A DNA stretch of 64,000 nt from Rufibacter radiotolerans. GTDB lineage: Bacteria; Bacteroidota; Bacteroidia; Cytophagales; Hymenobacteraceae. A program made the translations under genes and the position numbers. The DNA lies in contig NZ_CP010777.1 of assembly GCF_001078055.1 (NCBI RefSeq), positions 2,006,408 to 2,070,407 of the forward strand, read 5' to 3'. The notes beneath the pieces were generated by a model that was not told the DNA's origin, made no database searches, and worked only from the letters and a program-made list of their open reading frames with translations. This document shows positions 44,839 through 53,472 of the stretch, one piece after another (the stretch's first letter is position 1; each line of letters opens with the position of its first letter).

Positions 44839-46266
44839 TTAGTCTTCTACGCGTTCAGGGGCATTCTCCAGCAATTTCTCATTGAAGTTCACCAGAAACA
44901 GCTGCTCAGAGGCCCGGGTAGTGGCCGTGTATAACCAACGGGCAAATTCCTGGCTCACTAGGTCATCCTTCAGGAAACCATGGTCCACGAACACCGCCTG
45001 CCACTGGCCGCCCTGTGCTTTGTGGCAAGTGAGCGCGTAGGCGAACTTTACCTGCAAGGCGTTCAAGTATTTGTCCTGGCGCATTTCTTGGCTGCGGGCG
45101 CGTTTATTGGCTATGTGCTGGTAATCCTGGAGCACCTGCTGGTACAGATCCTTGTTTTTATCAGCTGGCAACGCCGGCGACTCTGAGTACAAGGTGTCCA
45201 GCATGATTTTGGTTTCCAGTTCCGGCTCATTGGGGTAATCTACGAACCTGATCTGTACATCCGCGAAGCGCATGTCATACAGTTCCTCATAGCGGATGAT
45301 CTTGGTAATCTCCACAAAATCGCCGTTGGCCATAAACCCGATGCTGGAGTCTTTGGGAAGCCAGGTGTAGTTATTGCGCACGATCATGAGGTAATCGCCT
45401 ACCCCAATCTCGTCTTCGGCAAAGAAAATCTGCCGCCTAATATGCTGGTTATAGAGGTTGGCCGTTTTGTTGGACCGACAGATCACCGTGGTGTTATCAA
45501 CCCCAAACTTGTCATAGGCGTAACGCAGGCCGTCTTCCAGCTTATCGCCGCGCATGTGAAAGATATCCCGGAAGCCCTTAGTCCGGAACGCCAGTTCGGG
45601 TTGCTCTTTTACCAGCTCATTACGCAGGCGGGTGGCGTTCATCAGAATACCGGATTCTTCGGCTTGCCGCATGACCTGGCGCATCTCCATCTCATGCACG
45701 TGCAGCTTAAAGTAGCGTTGCAGGTAGCTGGCATCCAGTGAGGGGCTCAGGGCCTGGTTGACGGGCGGAAGCTGGGCGGTGTCCCCTATGAGCAGAAGCT
45801 TGTTGCTGGGGCTCTCAAACACGTAATTGACCAGATCCTGCAGCAGGCCGTTGTCCCCGAAGGCCTTATCATCTGAGATCATAGAAGCCTCATCTACAAT
45901 GTAGACCACCCGCTCGTTTTTGTTGGGCTGCCGGGAGAAAGCCAATCCTTCTGAGTACGGGTTAGCCGTCTGTTTATAGATTTTCTTATGGATGGTGGAG
46001 GCCGGCTTGGCCGAGTAGGTGGACATCACCTTGGCGGCCCTGCCTGTAGGAGCAAGCAAGACATACTTATAGCCAAACTTATTCAGGATTTTCACCAGCG
46101 CGCTCACCACAGTGGTTTTACCGGTTCCGGCGAAACCCTTGAGCATGAACACCTCTTTCAAGCCGGTTTTGCGCAGAATGAATTGGTCAAGTTTCTGAAA
46201 AAGCTCAGCCTGGTCGGTGGTAGGTTCAAAAGGAAAATTCTGACGGATTGCTTCAGCAGGGGTCAT
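44839..46266 (-). CDS. RecD-like ATP-dependent DNA helicase
   Basis: The 475 residues form a superfamily 1B helicase of the RecD/Pif1 group. Walker A is FMLKGFAGTGKTTVV, with APTGRAAKVM (motif Ia), VYIVDEASMIS (motif II), LLIGDTAQLPPVN (motif III) and the C-terminal YALTCHKAQGGQW (motifs V-VI). It lacks the N-terminal domain of RecD2, as is common for this short Bacteroidota form. Neither recB nor recC is near. The ATG at 46266 is chosen over a TTG 12 bases earlier. It starts 8 bases after the thioesterase stop and is probably cotranscribed. Confidence 0.88.
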   Translation of the reverse strand: MTPAEAIRQNFPFEPTTDQAELFQKLDQFILRKTGLKEVFMLKGFAGTGKTTVVSALVKILNKFGYKYVLLAPTGRAAKVMSTYSAKPASTIHKKIYKQTANPYSEGLAFSRQPNKNERVVYIVDEASMISDDKAFGDNGLLQDLVNYVFESPSNKLLLIGDTAQLPPVNQALSPSLDASYLQRYFKLHVHEMEMRQVMRQAEESGILMNATRLRNELVKEQPELAFRTKGFRDIFHMRGDKLEDGLRYAYDKFGVDNTTVICRSNKTANLYNQHIRRQIFFAEDEIGVGDYLMIVRNNYTWLPKDSSIGFMANGDFVEITKIIRYEELYDMRFADVQIRFVDYPNEPELETKIMLDTLYSESPALPADKNKDLYQQVLQDYQHIANKRARSQEMRQDKYLNALQVKFAYALTCHKAQGGQWQAVFVDHGFLKDDLVSQEFARWLYTATTRASEQLFLVNFNEKLLENAPERVED

Positions 46267-46274
46267 AACAGGAA

Positions 46275-46724
46275 TCAAGAATGGGTGGCGTCCGGCGCTA
46301 AAACCGCCATGGTCGCAGAGGCTTTGGCGATAAGTTTCTTATGGCCCAGCCCATCTATACTAAAGATTTCAGCCTCACAAAAGTTCAACTTCCGGCCTTG
46401 TTTTAAGACCCAGCCTTTGGCCAGAATGGCTTCCCCCACACCGGGCCGGAGGTAGGAGATTTTCAGGTCGGCGGTGACCACGTGCTGGTTGGCCGGCACC
46501 AGAGTTACCACCGCAAAGCCCATGACAATATCTGCCAGGGTAGCAATAACGCCGCCGTGGGCGAAGCCTTTGTGCTGTTTATGTTTCTCTTCCAGCACCA
46601 ATTGGCCGGAAACTTGCCCTATTTCAACGGTTTCTAGGTCAAAACCCAGCAAATGCATGTAAAATTGCCGCTGAAGTTTCTCTTTGACCGTATCTTTAAA
46701 ATTATCATTATACGTTTTGAGCAT
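46275..46724 (-). CDS. PaaI family hotdog thioesterase
   Basis: 149 residues from ATG 46724 (MLKTYNDNF). The hotdog fold markers are HKGFAHGGVIATLADIVMGFA (in two parts near residues 57-77) with the HGG motif of PaaI-like acyl-CoA thioesterases, then VTADLKISYLRPG. The acyl substrate is unknown. The upstream part of the frame (7 codons) is AT-rich and not part of the family. It heads a two-gene unit with the RecD-like helicase. Confidence 0.85.
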   Translation of the reverse strand: MLKTYNDNFKDTVKEKLQRQFYMHLLGFDLETVEIGQVSGQLVLEEKHKQHKGFAHGGVIATLADIVMGFAVVTLVPANQHVVTADLKISYLRPGVGEAILAKGWVLKQGRKLNFCEAEIFSIDGLGHKKLIAKASATMAVLAPDATHS

Positions 46725-46762
46725 ACTGTAAAAGTACGGCCTCAAAAGGTGGTCTACAACCT

Positions 46763-47248
46763 ATGGAGAACATACATCCCCTTGCAGCCCCTTATTCTTC
46801 CAAAGCCAGGATCAGGGTCTGCGGATTACTCATACAAGATGGCAAGCTTCTGCTGGCCCGGCATACCGACCCGTTTGGCGAAGGCGTGTTCTGGATTCCG
46901 CCGGGCGGAGGTCTGGAATACGGAGAAAAAGTAAAGGATTGCCTGGTGCGCGAATTTGCCGAGGAAACAGGGCTGCACGTAGAAGTGGGCCGGTTTCTTA
47001 ACCTGAACGAATTCCTGCGGCCGCCCCTACATGCCCTGGAGTTATTCTTTGAGGTGAAACTCCTGAAAGGCGAACTGGCCCTGGGCACCGATCCGGAACA
47101 CTCCCACCAAGAACAGTTGCTGGAAGAGGTGAAGTTTATGGGCATCAGAGATATGTACCAGCTCAAGCGCGAAGAACTCCACCCTATTTTGCATGCCCTA
47201 GTAGACCTGGACGATCTGTTTATTCCCCGGCTTAACTTCCTGGGGTAA
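46763..47248 (+). CDS. NUDIX hydrolase
   Basis: A 161-residue NUDIX protein with a full Nudix box, GGGLEYGEKVKDCLVREFAEETG (read in two parts, residues about 49-71; G-x5-E-x7-REFAEETG). It hydrolyses a nucleoside diphosphate linked to another moiety; the target cannot be assigned. Divergent from the thioesterase gene with only 38 bases between the starts, so the two promoters overlap or lie inside the genes. Confidence 0.87.
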   Translation: MENIHPLAAPYSSKARIRVCGLLIQDGKLLLARHTDPFGEGVFWIPPGGGLEYGEKVKDCLVREFAEETGLHVEVGRFLNLNEFLRPPLHALELFFEVKLLKGELALGTDPEHSHQEQLLEEVKFMGIRDMYQLKREELHPILHALVDLDDLFIPRLNFLG

Positions 47249-47291
47249 GCCTGGGAATCCTATTTTTGAAGAGTTCTAATTGGGATTAATT

Positions 47292-47340
47292 AAAAAGCGT
47301 TTCGGGCCTATTTTTGGAAAAACAGGCCCGAAACGCTTTT
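47292..47340. repeat. Palindromic intergenic element, copy 16
   Basis: AAAAAGCGTTTCGGGCCTA and AGGCCCGAAACGCTTTT around TTTTTGGAAAAAC. The arm uses CGGG/CCCG where most others have TGGG/CCCA, so the change is compensated. Confidence 0.87.
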
Positions 47341-47434
47341 CTATTTCTACAGGACTTGTTACCTTATTTAGGTTTTATTTCAAAAGCTTTTATTAATTAG
47401 AAACGACTTTTCGTTTGTTAGTGAGAACACCAAC

Positions 47435-47527
47435 ATGGGCGGAAATCTAAAAATTCCTGGTACGATTTCACGGTATTTTGCAGAAACGACCTCTTTAATT
47501 CAGAAAGAATTGGATCAGGATGATTGA
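47435..47527 (+). CDS. Possible micro-ORF of 30 codons
   Basis: ATG to TGA, reading MGGNLKIPGTISRYFAE then a short acidic-polar tail (ending QKELDQDD). The codons look ordinary and a terminator hairpin follows by 39 bases, but there is no visible promoter and no homologue I know. It may be a chance frame or the remnant of a longer gene. Confidence 0.25.
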   Translation: MGGNLKIPGTISRYFAETTSLIQKELDQDD

Positions 47528-47565
47528 TCCTGTTTTCAATTCATCCCTCCTATCCAAAAACTGTT

Positions 47566-47606
47566 CACAAAAAAAGCCTCTCCGGTTGGGAGAGGCTTTT
47601 TTTGTG
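47566..47606. terminator. Bidirectional terminator
   Basis: CACAAAAAAAGCCTCTCC and GGAGAGGCTTTTTTTGTG with a 5-base loop, between the micro-ORF and the small secreted protein gene. Confidence 0.85.
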
Positions 47607-47620
47607 AAATCATTATTGCG

Positions 47621-47991
47621 TTAATTATTATTAGATTTTTCAAGTGCCTTAGCTGCTTTTTTGGCTTGTTTGTCAGCATCTCTTCTATTCCTCTGTGCCT
47701 TGGCCTCCATTTTAGAAGCCTGCTTGGCTTGCTTAGCTGCGTATGATGCATCTTTATCTACTCTTTTGGCTTCTTTTGTTCTGGCCATCAACATTTTCTC
47801 TTCAGCCTTGGAGGCTTTTCTCAGATCGGTGGCGTCTTTTAAGCGTTTTTCATCATTTTCGGTATTTGCCTTTATAGAATCCTGCACCATCCGACCTGAT
47901 TATTGCTTTGGTTAGATTGTGCAAAAACTAAGCTTGAAAAAGAGGACAATATTCCGGTAAATACAACTAAAATAAAAATCTTGGAATTCAT
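47621..47991 (-). pseudogene. Small secreted Lys/Ala-rich coiled-coil protein, apparently frameshifted
   Basis: From ATG at 47991 the frame reads a clear signal peptide (MNSKIFILVVFTGILSSFSS, then LVFAQ) and stops after 39 codons near 47872. The overlapping frame at 47621-47890 encodes 89 residues that are Lys/Ala/Glu-rich and helical (DKQAKKAAKALEKSNNN at the end). A stop lies in that second frame just upstream, so a single-base insertion or deletion near 47893-47920 seems to have split one gene. The alternatives are a sequencing error or two unrelated frames. An intact relative would be a small periplasmic coiled-coil protein of unknown role. Confidence 0.55.
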
Positions 47992-48140
47992 AATAGTGGT
48001 AAAAAGTATTGAGCTTCAAAATAAGGCTCTAAACCGTATACGCTTGGTTAAGAAATACAACTGACTAATCTATATATATTAATTTCTATTTTCGTTTCTT
48101 TTTCATAGTGATTTAGTTCTTAGGGAAACACAGTAAAAGG

Positions 48141-48186
48141 GAATACCCGCTGCGGGTCTGTAAGGTTAACCAGGCAGCGGGTATTC
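48141..48186 (-). terminator. Terminator of the nitroreductase gene
   Basis: GAATACCCGCTGC and GCAGCGGGTATTC with a 20-base loop, 28 bases past the stop. Confidence 0.6.
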
Positions 48187-48213
48187 TTGTATATTCTAGC
48201 AGTAAAGGGGCGG

Positions 48214-48846
48214 TTACGCTACCTTCAGGAAAAGCTTCTCAGAGGGCTTGCGCACTTTTTTGGCCTTGGCCAGGAAATCTTTTTCTTCATCGCGGTAGCC
48301 TAGCGCCAGGAGAGACACGCTGCGCAGGCCTTTTTCTTTGAGACCCAACAATTCATCCAGGGCCGCCGGCTGGAAGCCTTCCATAGGCGTAGAATCTACT
48401 TTTTCCATAGAGGCAGCCACCAGGGCGGTACCCAGGGCAATGTAAGACTGTTTGGCGGCCCACTGGAAATTCTCATCGGCAGTACGGCCTTTGATCATGC
48501 CTTTAATGCTATCCCCGAAGCCTTGCAGGGTTTCCTGCTTCACTCCTCTTTCTGAGGCAATGTGCTGGATATAGTCGTCTACCTGCGCATCCGTCAAGGG
48601 ATCCCAGGCGGCAAAAACCAGTAAATGGGAGGCTTCCACAATCTGGGGCTGGTTAAAGGCCACGGCCTGAATCTGCTTACGCACCTCCTGGTCTTCAATC
48701 ACGAACACGTTATATGGCTGGAAACCCATGGAAGAGGCCGATAAGCGGATAGACTCTAAAATGGTGTCTAGTTTCTCCTGAGGCACTTTCGCGCCGGTCA
48801 TCCGCTTGGTGGCATAGCGCCAGTTCAAATCCTGAAGTAAGTTCAT
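48214..48846 (-). CDS. NAD(P)H-dependent nitroreductase family oxidoreductase
   Basis: A 210-residue FMN nitroreductase of the NfsB type (RYATKRMTG at the N-terminus, LSASSMGFQPYNVFVI, and the NAD(P)H-side ALGTALVAASMEKVDSTPMEGF in two parts). It probably reduces quinones or nitro compounds as a dimer. The gene is divergent from an HxlR-type regulator across 122 bases with an inverted repeat, so regulation by that protein is likely. Confidence 0.9.
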   Translation of the reverse strand: MNLLQDLNWRYATKRMTGAKVPQEKLDTILESIRLSASSMGFQPYNVFVIEDQEVRKQIQAVAFNQPQIVEASHLLVFAAWDPLTDAQVDDYIQHIASERGVKQETLQGFGDSIKGMIKGRTADENFQWAAKQSYIALGTALVAASMEKVDSTPMEGFQPAALDELLGLKEKGLRSVSLLALGYRDEEKDFLAKAKKVRKPSEKLFLKVA

Positions 48847-48868
48847 CTATTTAAAATCGAATTTATTT

Positions 48869-48908
48869 GTAAGTACTTTAGTTGTATAAACAAATTTACT
48901 TACTTTTG
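48869..48908. promoter_or_regulatory. Operator-promoter region between nitroreductase and HxlR genes
   Basis: A perfect 7-base inverted repeat GTAAGTA (48869-48875) and TACTTAC (48897-48903) overlaps two divergent -7 boxes: TAAATTTG on the minus strand (48898-48891) and TACTTTTG on the plus strand (48901-48908). HxlR/YodB proteins bind TACT/AGTA palindromes, and both arms contain that core (AGTA and TACT). The -33 boxes are not clear. Confidence 0.55.
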
Positions 48909-48968
48909 GTTTCAAATAGATACTGGTTTACGTTTATATACCGGTTTCTCACATGAAATGACCTTGAT

Positions 48969-49352
48969 ATGGAAGCAGTTATCAATCCCGACGTTGTTAC
49001 CAAGCCTGCCCGCAACCTTTGCATCACGCACATTCTCCCAATCAGAGATGCACTGGACATTCTAAGCGGCAAGTGGAAAATCCCGATTATTGTGGCCCTA
49101 TGCGTGCACAAACGGCGCTTTAAAGAACTGCACCGCGATGTGCAGGGTATTACGGCCAAAATGCTTTCCAAGGAACTGAAAGAGCTAGAGGTCAACAAAC
49201 TGGTAAAGCGCACGGTGCATGACACTTCGCCGGTGACGGTAGAATACTCCATCACGGAATACGGCCATAGCCTCACCCCAGTCATCAATGAACTCCGCGA
49301 CTGGGGCCTCAAGCACCGCGACAAGATTATCTACCACCCAGAGGAAGCGTAA
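48969..49352 (+). CDS. HxlR family winged-helix regulator
   Basis: 127 residues with the HxlR fold: CITHILPIRDALDILSGKWK in two parts, FKELHRDVQGITAKMLSKEL and RDWG near the end. One Cys near the N-terminus (RNLCITH) is at the position used by redox-sensing HypR/QorR/YodB proteins. It likely represses the divergent nitroreductase gene and may respond to electrophiles. The stop codon TAA forms the first bases of a palindromic element. Confidence 0.9.
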   Translation: MEAVINPDVVTKPARNLCITHILPIRDALDILSGKWKIPIIVALCVHKRRFKELHRDVQGITAKMLSKELKELEVNKLVKRTVHDTSPVTVEYSITEYGHSLTPVINELRDWGLKHRDKIIYHPEEA

Positions 49353-49401
49353 TTTCTGTTTCGGGCCTGTTTTCTGAAAAACAGGCCCGAAACAGAAATT
49401 A
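49350..49401. repeat. Palindromic element carrying two stop codons, copy 17
   Basis: A near-perfect palindrome of 52 bases whose tips are TAA (49350-49352, HxlR stop) and TTA (49399-49401, the dctA stop on the other strand). The core reads TTTCGGGCCTGTTTTCTG and its complement. Confidence 0.9.
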
Positions 49402-50658
49402 GCCTATAAGTTTTTTAGCTTGGTCCAGGTCTATCTCCTTTTCCCACTTAGACACGAAGATGGTGGCCACGGCATTGCCGATGAGGTTGGTGAGGGCGCG
49501 GGCCTCGCTCATGAAACGGTCTATGCCCAGAATGAGCGCCAGGCCGGCCACCGGTATTCCGCCCACGGCGGGCAAGGTGGCGGCCAGGGTTATGAAACCG
49601 CTTCCGGTTACGCCGGCAGCCCCCTTTGAGGTAAGCATCAGCACCAGCAGCAAGGTGATCTGCTGGCCAATATCCAATGGGGTATCGGTGGCCTGGGCCA
49701 CAAACACGGCCGCCATGGTCAGGTAAATAGAGGTGCCGTCCAGGTTAAAGGAATAGCCGGTAGGCACCACCAGCCCCACCACCGATTTAGAGCAGCCCAA
49801 ACGCTCCAGCTTCTCAATCAAGTTCGGCAAGGCCGCCTCTGACGACGAGGTTCCCAGCACGATCAACAGTTCCTCCCGTATGTAGCGCAGCAGTTTAAAA
49901 ATGTTGAAACCCATTACCCGCATCACCAGCCCTAGCACCAGCACAATAAACAAGACGCAGGTGAGGTAGAAAGCGCCCATCAGCTGCCCTAAGGAACCCA
50001 AGGACTCCAGTCCGTATTTGCCAATGGTGTAGCCCATAGCCCCCAACGCCCCCAGCGGCGCCACCTTCATGATGATGTGGATGATGGCAAACAAGGCGTT
50101 AGAAAGGGACTGAATGAAGGAATACACCGGCTGACCCCGCTCCCCTATCTTAGACAAGCCAAACCCGAACAGCACCGAGAAAAACAGGATCTGCAGCAAA
50201 TCACCTTTGGCCAGGGCATCAATGATGTTCTCCGGGATCAAGTGCATAAAAAAGGCCAACGCCCCGGTATGCTCAGGTGCTTTACCCGAGGTCAGGGCGG
50301 ATAAGGCGTTGGTGTCCAGGCTGGCGGCATCTACGTGCATTCCGGCTCCGGGCTTCAGGACGTTCACTACCAACAAACCCAGGAGGAGCGCCACGGTGGT
50401 GAGCACCTCAAAGTACAGCAGCGCCTTCACGCCTACCCGCCCGATCTGCTTCATGTCCTGCATGCCGGCAATACCGGTCACAATAGTGCAGAACACCACT
50501 GGCCCGATCATCATTTTCACCAGTTTGATAAAGGCATCGCCCAAGGGTTTTAGCTGCACCGCTATTTCCGGGTAAAAATGGCCTAAGGCAATGCCTAATA
50601 TAATAGCGGTAATTACCTGAAAATAAAGACTTTTGTAGATGGGTTTCTTCCGGATCAT
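49399..50658 (-). CDS. dctA: C4-dicarboxylate:cation symporter
   Basis: 419 residues from ATG 50658 ([15 protein letters not shown]), in the DAACS/GltP family with eight helices and two re-entrant loops. Key motifs are [18 protein letters not shown] (serine-rich loop 1), [19 protein letters not shown] (substrate and cation site) and [18 protein letters not shown]. The pattern SFNLDGT with the upstream TSSSEAALP fits dicarboxylates of the DctA type. A TTG 21 bases earlier is not used. Single gene. Confidence 0.92.
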   Translation of the reverse strand: MIRKKPIYKSLYFQVITAIILGIALGHFYPEIAVQLKPLGDAFIKLVKMMIGPVVFCTIVTGIAGMQDMKQIGRVGVKALLYFEVLTTVALLLGLLVVNVLKPGAGMHVDAASLDTNALSALTSGKAPEHTGALAFFMHLIPENIIDALAKGDLLQILFFSVLFGFGLSKIGERGQPVYSFIQSLSNALFAIIHIIMKVAPLGALGAMGYTIGKYGLESLGSLGQLMGAFYLTCVLFIVLVLGLVMRVMGFNIFKLLRYIREELLIVLGTSSSEAALPNLIEKLERLGCSKSVVGLVVPTGYSFNLDGTSIYLTMAAVFVAQATDTPLDIGQQITLLLVLMLTSKGAAGVTGSGFITLAATLPAVGGIPVAGLALILGIDRFMSEARALTNLIGNAVATIFVSKWEKEIDLDQAKKLIG

Positions 50659-50816
50659 GTAGAAGTGGGGTGAAATCAAGCTTCAAGAATAGCCAGATTT
50701 ACCGGAAGGAGCAAATTTGCCAGTCTCTGAGCCAGTAAGTGTAAAGAGGAAGCTAACAAAAATAAGTTTCTGCTGGGGTTAGGCTTAGAAATTCCTTTTA
50801 AATGAAGTTGTAAGCC

Positions 50817-50869
50817 CTTCCAAAAATAGAGGCTTAGAGGTAATTTCCCTAAGCCTCTATTTTTGGAAG
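50817..50869 (-). terminator. Terminator of the GH43 gene
   Basis: CTTCCAAAAATAGAGGCTTAG pairs with its full complement across an 11-base loop; the arm is 21 bases long. It lies 23 bases past the GH43 stop. Confidence 0.75.
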
Positions 50870-50891
50870 AATACGTTATCCTAACCCTGTT

Positions 50892-51959
50892 TTAATTTTT
50901 TGCCTTTTTGGCCCGTGTTTCCTTTTTTACAGCCATTTCCTTATCATCCAACTCCTGACCGAAATGAGGCATGCCGTCTTTGGTCCACCTTAAGACCCGG
51001 GCACGGGTGTGGCGGTTTGGGTCATAAAGGGGTTCGCCTTTTATCTCTTTGTAGTCGCGGGCGTGGTAAATCATGATATCGGTCTTGCCGTCCTCGGCTA
51101 CAATAAAGCTGTTATGCCCTGGTCCGAAGCGCTTCAATTTTTCATTGGTGGAGAATACCGGTTCGGGTAATTTGTGCCAGGATGAAGCATCCAGCAGGTC
51201 GGCTCCCTCTTCTGCCCACAATAAACCCAGGCAATAGTTCGCATCAGTGGCACTAGCCGAGAAGGTCACAAACACCTTGCCGTTCCGAATGATGACAGCT
51301 GGGGCCTCATTTACGCGGTGGCCTTTTATTTCCCAGGCATATTCTGGTTGCGAGATCACTACTTGTTTGTCGTCGAGGGTTGTGGGGCTGGTCATTTTGG
51401 CGATAAATAAGCCCGTGTTGGTCACCTTTTCTGAGGCCCGGTCTACCCAGATCATGAACCGCTGCCCCTTATGCTCAAAGGTAGTGGCATCCAGAGTGAA
51501 CTGATTTGGTTTGCTGACTATCTCTCCCTCCTCTTTCCATTCCCCTTGGGTAGGATCTGCAGCCGAATTAGACAAAGCATATTTGCGTATTTTCCATTTG
51601 TCTTCTGCGGAGCCGGCGGCAAAATAGATGTACCACTTTCCGTTAATATGGTGTAGTTCAGGAGCCCAGATGTGGTTACCCATTGCGCCTTTCTGGTGCT
51701 TGCGCCATACAATAACCGGCTTTGCGTCTTTTATGCCATTGATGGTTTTAGATTTCCTTATTTCCAGGCGGTCGTACTCTGGCACGGTGGCCACAAAATA
51801 ATAGGCTCCATCTGCTGCCTTCCAGACGTGCGGGTCAGCGCGTTGCAAGGCCAAAGGATTATTGAATTGGTTTTTCTCAAGTTTTTGCGCGTTAAGAGTT
51901 ATCCCGTTGACCAAAAGAGCCGCGGCTAACAGTAACCTAAAGTGTTTGATGGTAATCAT
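50892..51959 (-). CDS. Glycoside hydrolase family 43 protein
   Basis: A 355-residue exported enzyme with a signal peptide (MITIKHFRLLLAAALLVNG) and a five-bladed beta-propeller. The GH43 triad is visible: base Asp (LQRADPHVW), pKa-modulating Asp (FTLDATTFEH) and acid Glu (VNEAPAVII). Typical members are alpha-L-arabinofuranosidases or xylosidases; the exact specificity is not readable. A Lys-rich tail follows. There is no SusCD pair, so it is not part of a polysaccharide utilisation locus visible here. Confidence 0.88.
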   Translation of the reverse strand: MITIKHFRLLLAAALLVNGITLNAQKLEKNQFNNPLALQRADPHVWKAADGAYYFVATVPEYDRLEIRKSKTINGIKDAKPVIVWRKHQKGAMGNHIWAPELHHINGKWYIYFAAGSAEDKWKIRKYALSNSAADPTQGEWKEEGEIVSKPNQFTLDATTFEHKGQRFMIWVDRASEKVTNTGLFIAKMTSPTTLDDKQVVISQPEYAWEIKGHRVNEAPAVIIRNGKVFVTFSASATDANYCLGLLWAEEGADLLDASSWHKLPEPVFSTNEKLKRFGPGHNSFIVAEDGKTDIMIYHARDYKEIKGEPLYDPNRHTRARVLRWTKDGMPHFGQELDDKEMAVKKETRAKKAKN

Positions 51960-52261
51960 ACGGGTGAAATGGGTAGTGGCTGTCTAAACAAAATTGCTTG
52001 CCGAATCTCCTATAAATTTAAGCGTATTCTTTACATTTATTGCCATTTATAAGGTACAATCTTCTACAGTTCCTACATAGGAAAGAATGCTTTATCCAAG
52101 TCACCTAAGTCCTCCTCCTTTTTACCTATATCTAAAAGCATTCCTCTAGTTTTGCCCTATTTTCATAAAAACAGGCTAAAAACATCTTCCTTCCTATTTC
52201 CCGCGTATGCCTCGGAAATAATTCACGAACTTTAGCCGTTCGCACAGTAAATAAGACACCC
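51960..52261. other. Divergent intergenic region, 302 bases
   Basis: Holds palindromic copy 18 (52149-52183) and a long-spaced inverted repeat (GAATGCTTT near 52085 and AAAGCATTC near 52135) with a loop of about 40 bases. No convincing promoter box is visible for either flanking gene. Confidence 0.5.
52149..52183. repeat. Palindromic intergenic element, copy 18
   Basis: GTTTTGCCCTATTTTC and AAAAACAGGCTAAAAAC, diverged. It lies 79 bases before the response regulator start. Confidence 0.65.
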
Positions 52262-53416
52262 ATGCCTAAGATTCTGATCATAGATGATGAACGTAGCATT
52301 CGCTACACGCTTAAAGAAATCCTGGAGTATGAAAGCTATACGGTAGATGAGGCCGAAGACGGGGAGCGCGGAATTGAGCTTTTACAAAAAAGCAAGTATG
52401 ACGTGGTGCTCTGCGATATAAAAATGCCCAAGATGGATGGCATGGAGGTGCTGGAACGCGCCCAGGTCCTGGCCCCGGACACCCCCTTCATCATGATCTC
52501 CGCACACGGTACCATTGACACCGCCGTGGAAGCCACCAAAAAAGGCGCCTATGATTTCCTGGTAAAGCCCCCTGACCTGAACCGTTTGCTGGTTTCTGTG
52601 CGCAATGCCCTGGACAAAGCCACACTGGTCACCGAAACCAAGACCCTTAAAAAGAAGATATCCAAGACCTATGAGATGGTGGGCTCCTCCCCTGCCCTGA
52701 GCAAGGTGAAATCTGCCATTGCCAAGGTTGCTCCCACTGATGCCCGCGTCTTGATCACCGGCCCTAACGGAGCGGGGAAAGAACTGGTGGCCCGCTCCCT
52801 GCACGAACACAGTAGCCGCGCCCAAGGGCCGTTAGTAGAAGTGAACTGCGCTGCTATTCCCAGTGAGCTGATAGAAAGCGAATTGTTCGGGCATGAGAAA
52901 GGATCGTTCACCTCGGCGGTAAAGCAGCGCATTGGCAAGTTTGAGCAGGCCAACGGCGGCACCCTTTTCCTGGATGAAATTGGCGACATGAGCCTTTCGG
53001 CGCAAGCCAAGGTGTTGCGCGCCCTGCAGGAGCATAAAATTACCCGCGTGGGCGGCGACAAAGACATTACGGTTGATGTGCGCGTGATAGCGGCCACCAA
53101 CAAAAACCTGCTGGAAGAGATTGAGTCCAAGCACTTTAGGGAGGATTTATACCACCGCCTGAGCGTGATCCTGATCCATGTACCACCTTTGAATGAACGC
53201 CGCGAAGATATCCCTGATCTGGTGGAGAAGTTCCTGGATGACGTGGCCCGGGACTATGGCAACAAACCTAAGAAGATCACTCCTGAGGCCCTGACTTATT
53301 TGCAAGGCTTGGACTGGCGCGGAAACGTGCGGGAACTGCGTAATGTGGTAGAACGCCTGGTGATCATGAGCGAGGAAACCATCACGGAGGAAGATGCGAA
53401 ACTTTACGCCAAGTAA
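52262..53416 (+). CDS. NtrC-like response regulator without DNA-binding domain
   Basis: The 384 residues form an N-terminal receiver (about 1-120) with phospho-acceptor Asp in VLCDIKMPKMDG and acidic pair IDDERS, then a sigma-54-type AAA+ domain (about 140-370). Walker A is GPNGAGKELVARSLHEH, Walker B is GGTLFLDEIGDMS, and the arginine finger region is GNVRELRNVVERL. The loop that contacts sigma-54 is ELFGHEKGSFTSAVKQ, with GSFTSA instead of GAFTGA. The chain ends right after the AAA+ lid; the usual Fis-type helix-turn-helix is absent and no frame continuation exists after the TAA. Its output may be protein-protein rather than promoter binding. Confidence 0.88.
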   Translation: MPKILIIDDERSIRYTLKEILEYESYTVDEAEDGERGIELLQKSKYDVVLCDIKMPKMDGMEVLERAQVLAPDTPFIMISAHGTIDTAVEATKKGAYDFLVKPPDLNRLLVSVRNALDKATLVTETKTLKKKISKTYEMVGSSPALSKVKSAIAKVAPTDARVLITGPNGAGKELVARSLHEHSSRAQGPLVEVNCAAIPSELIESELFGHEKGSFTSAVKQRIGKFEQANGGTLFLDEIGDMSLSAQAKVLRALQEHKITRVGGDKDITVDVRVIAATNKNLLEEIESKHFREDLYHRLSVILIHVPPLNERREDIPDLVEKFLDDVARDYGNKPKKITPEALTYLQGLDWRGNVRELRNVVERLVIMSEETITEEDAKLYAK

Positions 53417-53434
53417 AATCTAATCTTTAAAAGG

Positions 53435-53472
53435 CAGAAACAGGACTTTCATAAGAGAAAGTCCTGTTTCTG
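53435..53472. terminator. Terminator of the response regulator gene
   Basis: CAGAAACAGGACTTTC and GAAAGTCCTGTTTCTG with a 6-base loop, 19 bases past the stop and fused to a palindromic element. Confidence 0.85.

Larger units (their letters stand above)
47249..47620. other. Intergenic region of 372 bases
   Basis: Contains palindromic copy 16 (47292-47340), a possible 30-codon ORF (47435-47527) and a strong hairpin (47566-47606). The part before 47430 is AT-rich with no recognisable content. Confidence 0.6.
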
